Positions 62,142 to 64,000 of a DNA stretch of 64,000 nucleotides are shown here, piece by piece. Made by a program: the position numbers and the translations under genes. Positions within the stretch are counted from its first letter, which is position 1, and every line of letters begins with the position of its first letter. Under the pieces are notes generated by a model. The model ran no database searches and was not told the origin of the DNA. It worked only from the letters and a program-made list of their open reading frames with translations. Source of the stretch: CAYNLK01 sp964398055 (GTDB lineage: Bacteria; Chloroflexota; Anaerolineae; 4572-78; J111); assembly GCA_964398055.1 (NCBI GenBank), contig CAYNLK010000019.1, positions 46,145 to 110,144 on the forward strand. The letters run 5' to 3'.

Positions 62142-63509
62142 ATGAATCTCGCCCACGCTTTACGCATTGCTCCCGGTGAAGTACTGGCTCTGACCGGCGG
62201 GGGGGGTAAAACCACGGCGATGTTCCGTCTGGCCAATGAACTGGCCAATTCAAGCTTGCTCAACCGGCGGGTCTTGACCACTACCAGTACCCGTCTCTTT
62301 GTCGTCCAGATCAAACGCTCGCCGGCGCACGTCACCCTTGATCCGCAGCAGCAAGTTATGGCCGATCTAATCCCCCGGCTGGATAAGGCCATCGCCAAAT
62401 ATGGACAAGTTCTCTTGATCGGCCAGACCGATCCGCGTAGCGGCAAAGCCTTCGGTATTCCCCCTGAGACAATCGACGAATTAGCTGCCACTGGCCATTT
62501 TGATCTCATTATCAATGAGGCCGATGGTTCGCGGATGCGCCCCTTCAAGGCGCCTGCGATCCACGAGCCGGTCATACCGGCCTGTACGACCATTGTAGTT
62601 CCTGTGGTTGGCCTGGACGTTTTGGGCCAACCATTGAATGAAGAAACGGTCCATCGCGCCGGTCTGGTTAGCCAGTTAAGTGGTACTGCCCTGGCAGAGC
62701 CGGTCACTATTGAGACAGTCGCCGCTGTACTGAGCCATCCCCTGGGGGGACTCAAACATGTGCCCGCCCAGGCCAGGGTCATCCCGCTGGTGAACAAAGT
62801 CGATCAACCAGGCCAATTGCTTGTGGCCAGGAAGTTGGCCACAGCCTTATTGAGGTGCCAGCGGTTCGAAGCGATTGCCATCGGCGCTGTTCAGGCTACC
62901 ACTGACCCTATCATCGAGGTGATGAGTCGAACCGCGGTGATTGTGTTGGCTGCGGGCGGCTCGACCCGATTCGGCTCGCCCAAGCAATTGGCCCAATGGC
63001 GGGGGCAAACCCTGCTTGAACGGGCAGTCGAAGTGGCCCTGGCATCGCAAGCCAGACCGGTCATTGTCGTCCTAGGGGCAGAAGTAGAGCAAAGCCTGGC
63101 TTTGCTCAAAGGCAAACTGGTTAAAGTTGTGATCAATGAGGCTTGGGCTACTGGCCAGAGTAGCTCGATGCGAGCCGGTTTAGCCGCCTTGCCGGCAAAT
63201 GTGAGCAGCGCAGTATTCCAGCTCGTCGATTTGCCCGGCCTTACCTCCGCGACGATTGATGCTTTGATCCGGCGTTATCAACAAACCCTGGCCCCGCTGG
63301 TGTGGCCTGAATTTGAGGGACAGCGGGGTAATCCGGTTCTATTCGATCGGGCTCTCTTCACTGAATTAAAGCAGATTAGCGGCGATGTCGGCGGTAGGCC
63401 GCTACTCAAGGCATACAAAGCTCAGGCCGAAAAAGTGGCGGTAGCCGACCGAGGTGTTCTATTAGATGTCGATCGAGTGGAGGATTTAGAAAGGTATTCG
63501 ACCGGTTGA
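62142..63509 (+). CDS. YqeC-MocA fusion protein
   Basis: 455 residues. The N-terminal domain (1-250) is YqeC-like, with P-loop GGGGKTT (19-25, Lys23), LTTTSTRLF and INEADGSRM. The C-terminal domain starts near Met261 and is MocA-like: AVIVLAAGGSTRFGSPKQL is the nucleotidyltransferase signature, with AWATGQSSSMRAG and LVDLPGLT. MocA transfers CMP to molybdopterin to make the dinucleotide cofactor; YqeC acts in the selenium-dependent branch. They are usually separate genes. The target hydroxylase is not in the window. Confidence 0.92.
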   Translation: MNLAHALRIAPGEVLALTGGGGKTTAMFRLANELANSSLLNRRVLTTTSTRLFVVQIKRSPAHVTLDPQQQVMADLIPRLDKAIAKYGQVLLIGQTDPRSGKAFGIPPETIDELAATGHFDLIINEADGSRMRPFKAPAIHEPVIPACTTIVVPVVGLDVLGQPLNEETVHRAGLVSQLSGTALAEPVTIETVAAVLSHPLGGLKHVPAQARVIPLVNKVDQPGQLLVARKLATALLRCQRFEAIAIGAVQATTDPIIEVMSRTAVIVLAAGGSTRFGSPKQLAQWRGQTLLERAVEVALASQARPVIVVLGAEVEQSLALLKGKLVKVVINEAWATGQSSSMRAGLAALPANVSSAVFQLVDLPGLTSATIDALIRRYQQTLAPLVWPEFEGQRGNPVLFDRALFTELKQISGDVGGRPLLKAYKAQAEKVAVADRGVLLDVDRVEDLERYSTG

Positions 63510-63529
63510 ATGCTGGCCCAGGCGGGATT

Positions 63530-63558
63530 TTGCACTTTTATGGCGGCTGTGATATAAT
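63530..63558 (+). promoter_or_regulatory. Promoter of tRNA-Val
   Basis: TTGCAC (63530-63535) and TATAAT (63553-63558) are 17 bp apart; the tRNA begins 14 bases after the -10 box. Confidence 0.8.
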
Positions 63559-63571
63559 TTTTGCCGTAAGT

Positions 63572-63641
<70 letters not shown>

Positions 63642-63645
<4 letters not shown>

Positions 63646-63702
63646 CTCATCTCAGCTAATAAAGCCCCAAATTTGTTATCTGAGGTGAGTGGGTGTTTTG
63701 TT
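63642..63702 (+). terminator. Terminator overlapping the tRNA 3' end
   Basis: CCCACTCATCTCAG (63642-63655) pairs with CTGAGGTGAGTGGG (63680-63693) with one G-U pair, then TGTTTTGTT. The left arm includes the last four bases of the tRNA, so this hairpin competes with the acceptor stem. Confidence 0.6.
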
Positions 63703-63741
63703 CCTCGTCACCTCAAGTGTACCGTCGTACTACCTCAACTT

Positions 63742-63776
63742 AGTCTTCGCACCCGTGCGGGGACTCTTTTTATTTT
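63742..63776 (+). terminator. Intrinsic terminator
   Basis: AGTCTTCGC (63742-63750) pairs with GCGGGGACT (63757-63765), with two G-U pairs and a 6-base loop; TCTTTTTATTTT follows. No gene is visible between the tRNA and this site. Confidence 0.65.
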
Positions 63777-63834
63777 CCCCTGTAAGTTAATCAAATTTTT
63801 ATTTGTATCTTGTTGAATATTTTGATGAGCAAGT

Positions 63835-63889
63835 ATGGCCGTTTCCCGGCCATCTCTAAAAGCCCTGCCGGGGTTCGGTGGGCTTTTTT
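63835..63889 (+). terminator. Hairpin followed by an intrinsic terminator
   Basis: ATGGCCG/CGGCCAT forms a hairpin at 63835-63853. AAAAGCCC (63858-63865) then pairs with GGGCTTTT (63880-63887), ending in a T-run. It lies before the last partial gene. Confidence 0.65.
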
Positions 63890-63911
63890 GTTTATGTGAT
63901 GGGAATATGAT

Positions 63912-64000
63912 ATGGCTAATGGCAACTTCTCATCCAAAGGTGCTGAATTGAATATTCCCACTTATTTACCGCTCCCTAAAGCCGCTCAAAAATATGGTCT
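63912..64000 (+). CDS. Helix-turn-helix protein, 3' truncated
   Basis: 29 residues are visible from the ATG at 63912 (MANGNFSSKGAELNIPTYL, then PLPKAAQKYG). The segment YLPLPKAAQKYG resembles the first helix of MerR/excisionase-type helix-turn-helix domains. The ribosome site is weak (GGGAA). The ATG at 63907 runs into a stop after 14 codons. Too little is seen to say more; the position just after a tRNA is worth noting. Confidence 0.5.
   Translation, partial: MANGNFSSKGAELNIPTYLPLPKAAQKYG

Overview
The window reads as about 64 kb of chromosome from a Chloroflexota bacterium, most like the Anaerolineae/Caldilineae group. This is an inference from gene content and style: BTAD and STAND (NB-ARC/TPR) proteins, an SBBP/dockerin secreted protein, lipoproteins with Pro/Thr linkers, a WG-repeat lipoprotein, an SNF2/SWIM pair, a DUF1385 protein, a processive glycolipid glycosyltransferase, moderately high GC, and many short palindromic and heptameric repeats between genes. 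No 16S rRNA or other strong taxonomic marker is present. There is no transposase, integrase, CRISPR array or prophage.

Layout. 1-11 kb: the 3' end of a PP2C phosphatase gene with a small membrane-protein gene, the RNA-binding protein KhpA, a 2084-residue alpha-2-macroglobulin-like lipoprotein, an FHA membrane protein and a STAND ATPase. 11-18 kb: a sugar-nucleotide epimerase, ResB, an RsbW-like kinase and a divergent BTAD/NB-ARC/TPR regulator. 17.6-25.2 kb: a minus-strand envelope block (SH3b protein, WG-repeat lipoprotein, SDR oxidoreductase, di-heme cytochrome c, Pro/Thr-rich lipoprotein, 56-residue peptide). 25-34 kb: SWIM and SNF2 proteins, then an SBBP/dockerin protein behind a leader that contains a terminator. 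34-43 kb: PEP carboxykinase, TPR and DUF1385 proteins, aldo/keto reductase, alkyltransferase and a GT39-PA14-NHL fusion. 43-51 kb: a glycolipid synthase, then a LacI regulator and an AfuABC/FbpABC-type transporter. 51-56.5 kb: PfkB kinase, PHP phosphoesterase, TrmI, transketolase and RpiA. 56.5-61 kb: an operon of Fe-S protein, pentapeptide-repeat/Rossmann protein and CPBP protease, followed by a conserved-looking unknown. 61-64 kb: YqeB and a YqeC-MocA fusion for molybdenum hydroxylase maturation, tRNA-Val(CAC), and the start of a helix-turn-helix protein.

How the parts may work together. The LacI regulator has a clean promoter with a perfect 14-bp palindrome at the predicted transcription start, so autoregulation is likely. 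It sits directly before the transporter and close to PfkB, transketolase and RpiA, which suggests sugar or sugar-phosphate uptake feeding the pentose phosphate pathway; the substrate is not proven. The BTAD regulator lies next to a promoter with heptameric direct repeats 11 bp apart ending 8 bp before the -10 box, the layout of SARP targets. A second promoter of the same design drives the 25-kb envelope block.

The most interesting signals are these two SARP-like promoters, a 110-bp inverted-repeat element present in two identical copies (one with a 9-bp target duplication), palindromic clusters of heptameric repeats, three in-frame C/G-run palindromes inside the macroglobulin gene, a solute-binding protein carrying LysM in place of a lipid anchor, a permease with a large insertion, and the Fe-S/pentapeptide-Rossmann/CPBP operon, which is the best candidate for an undescribed system.
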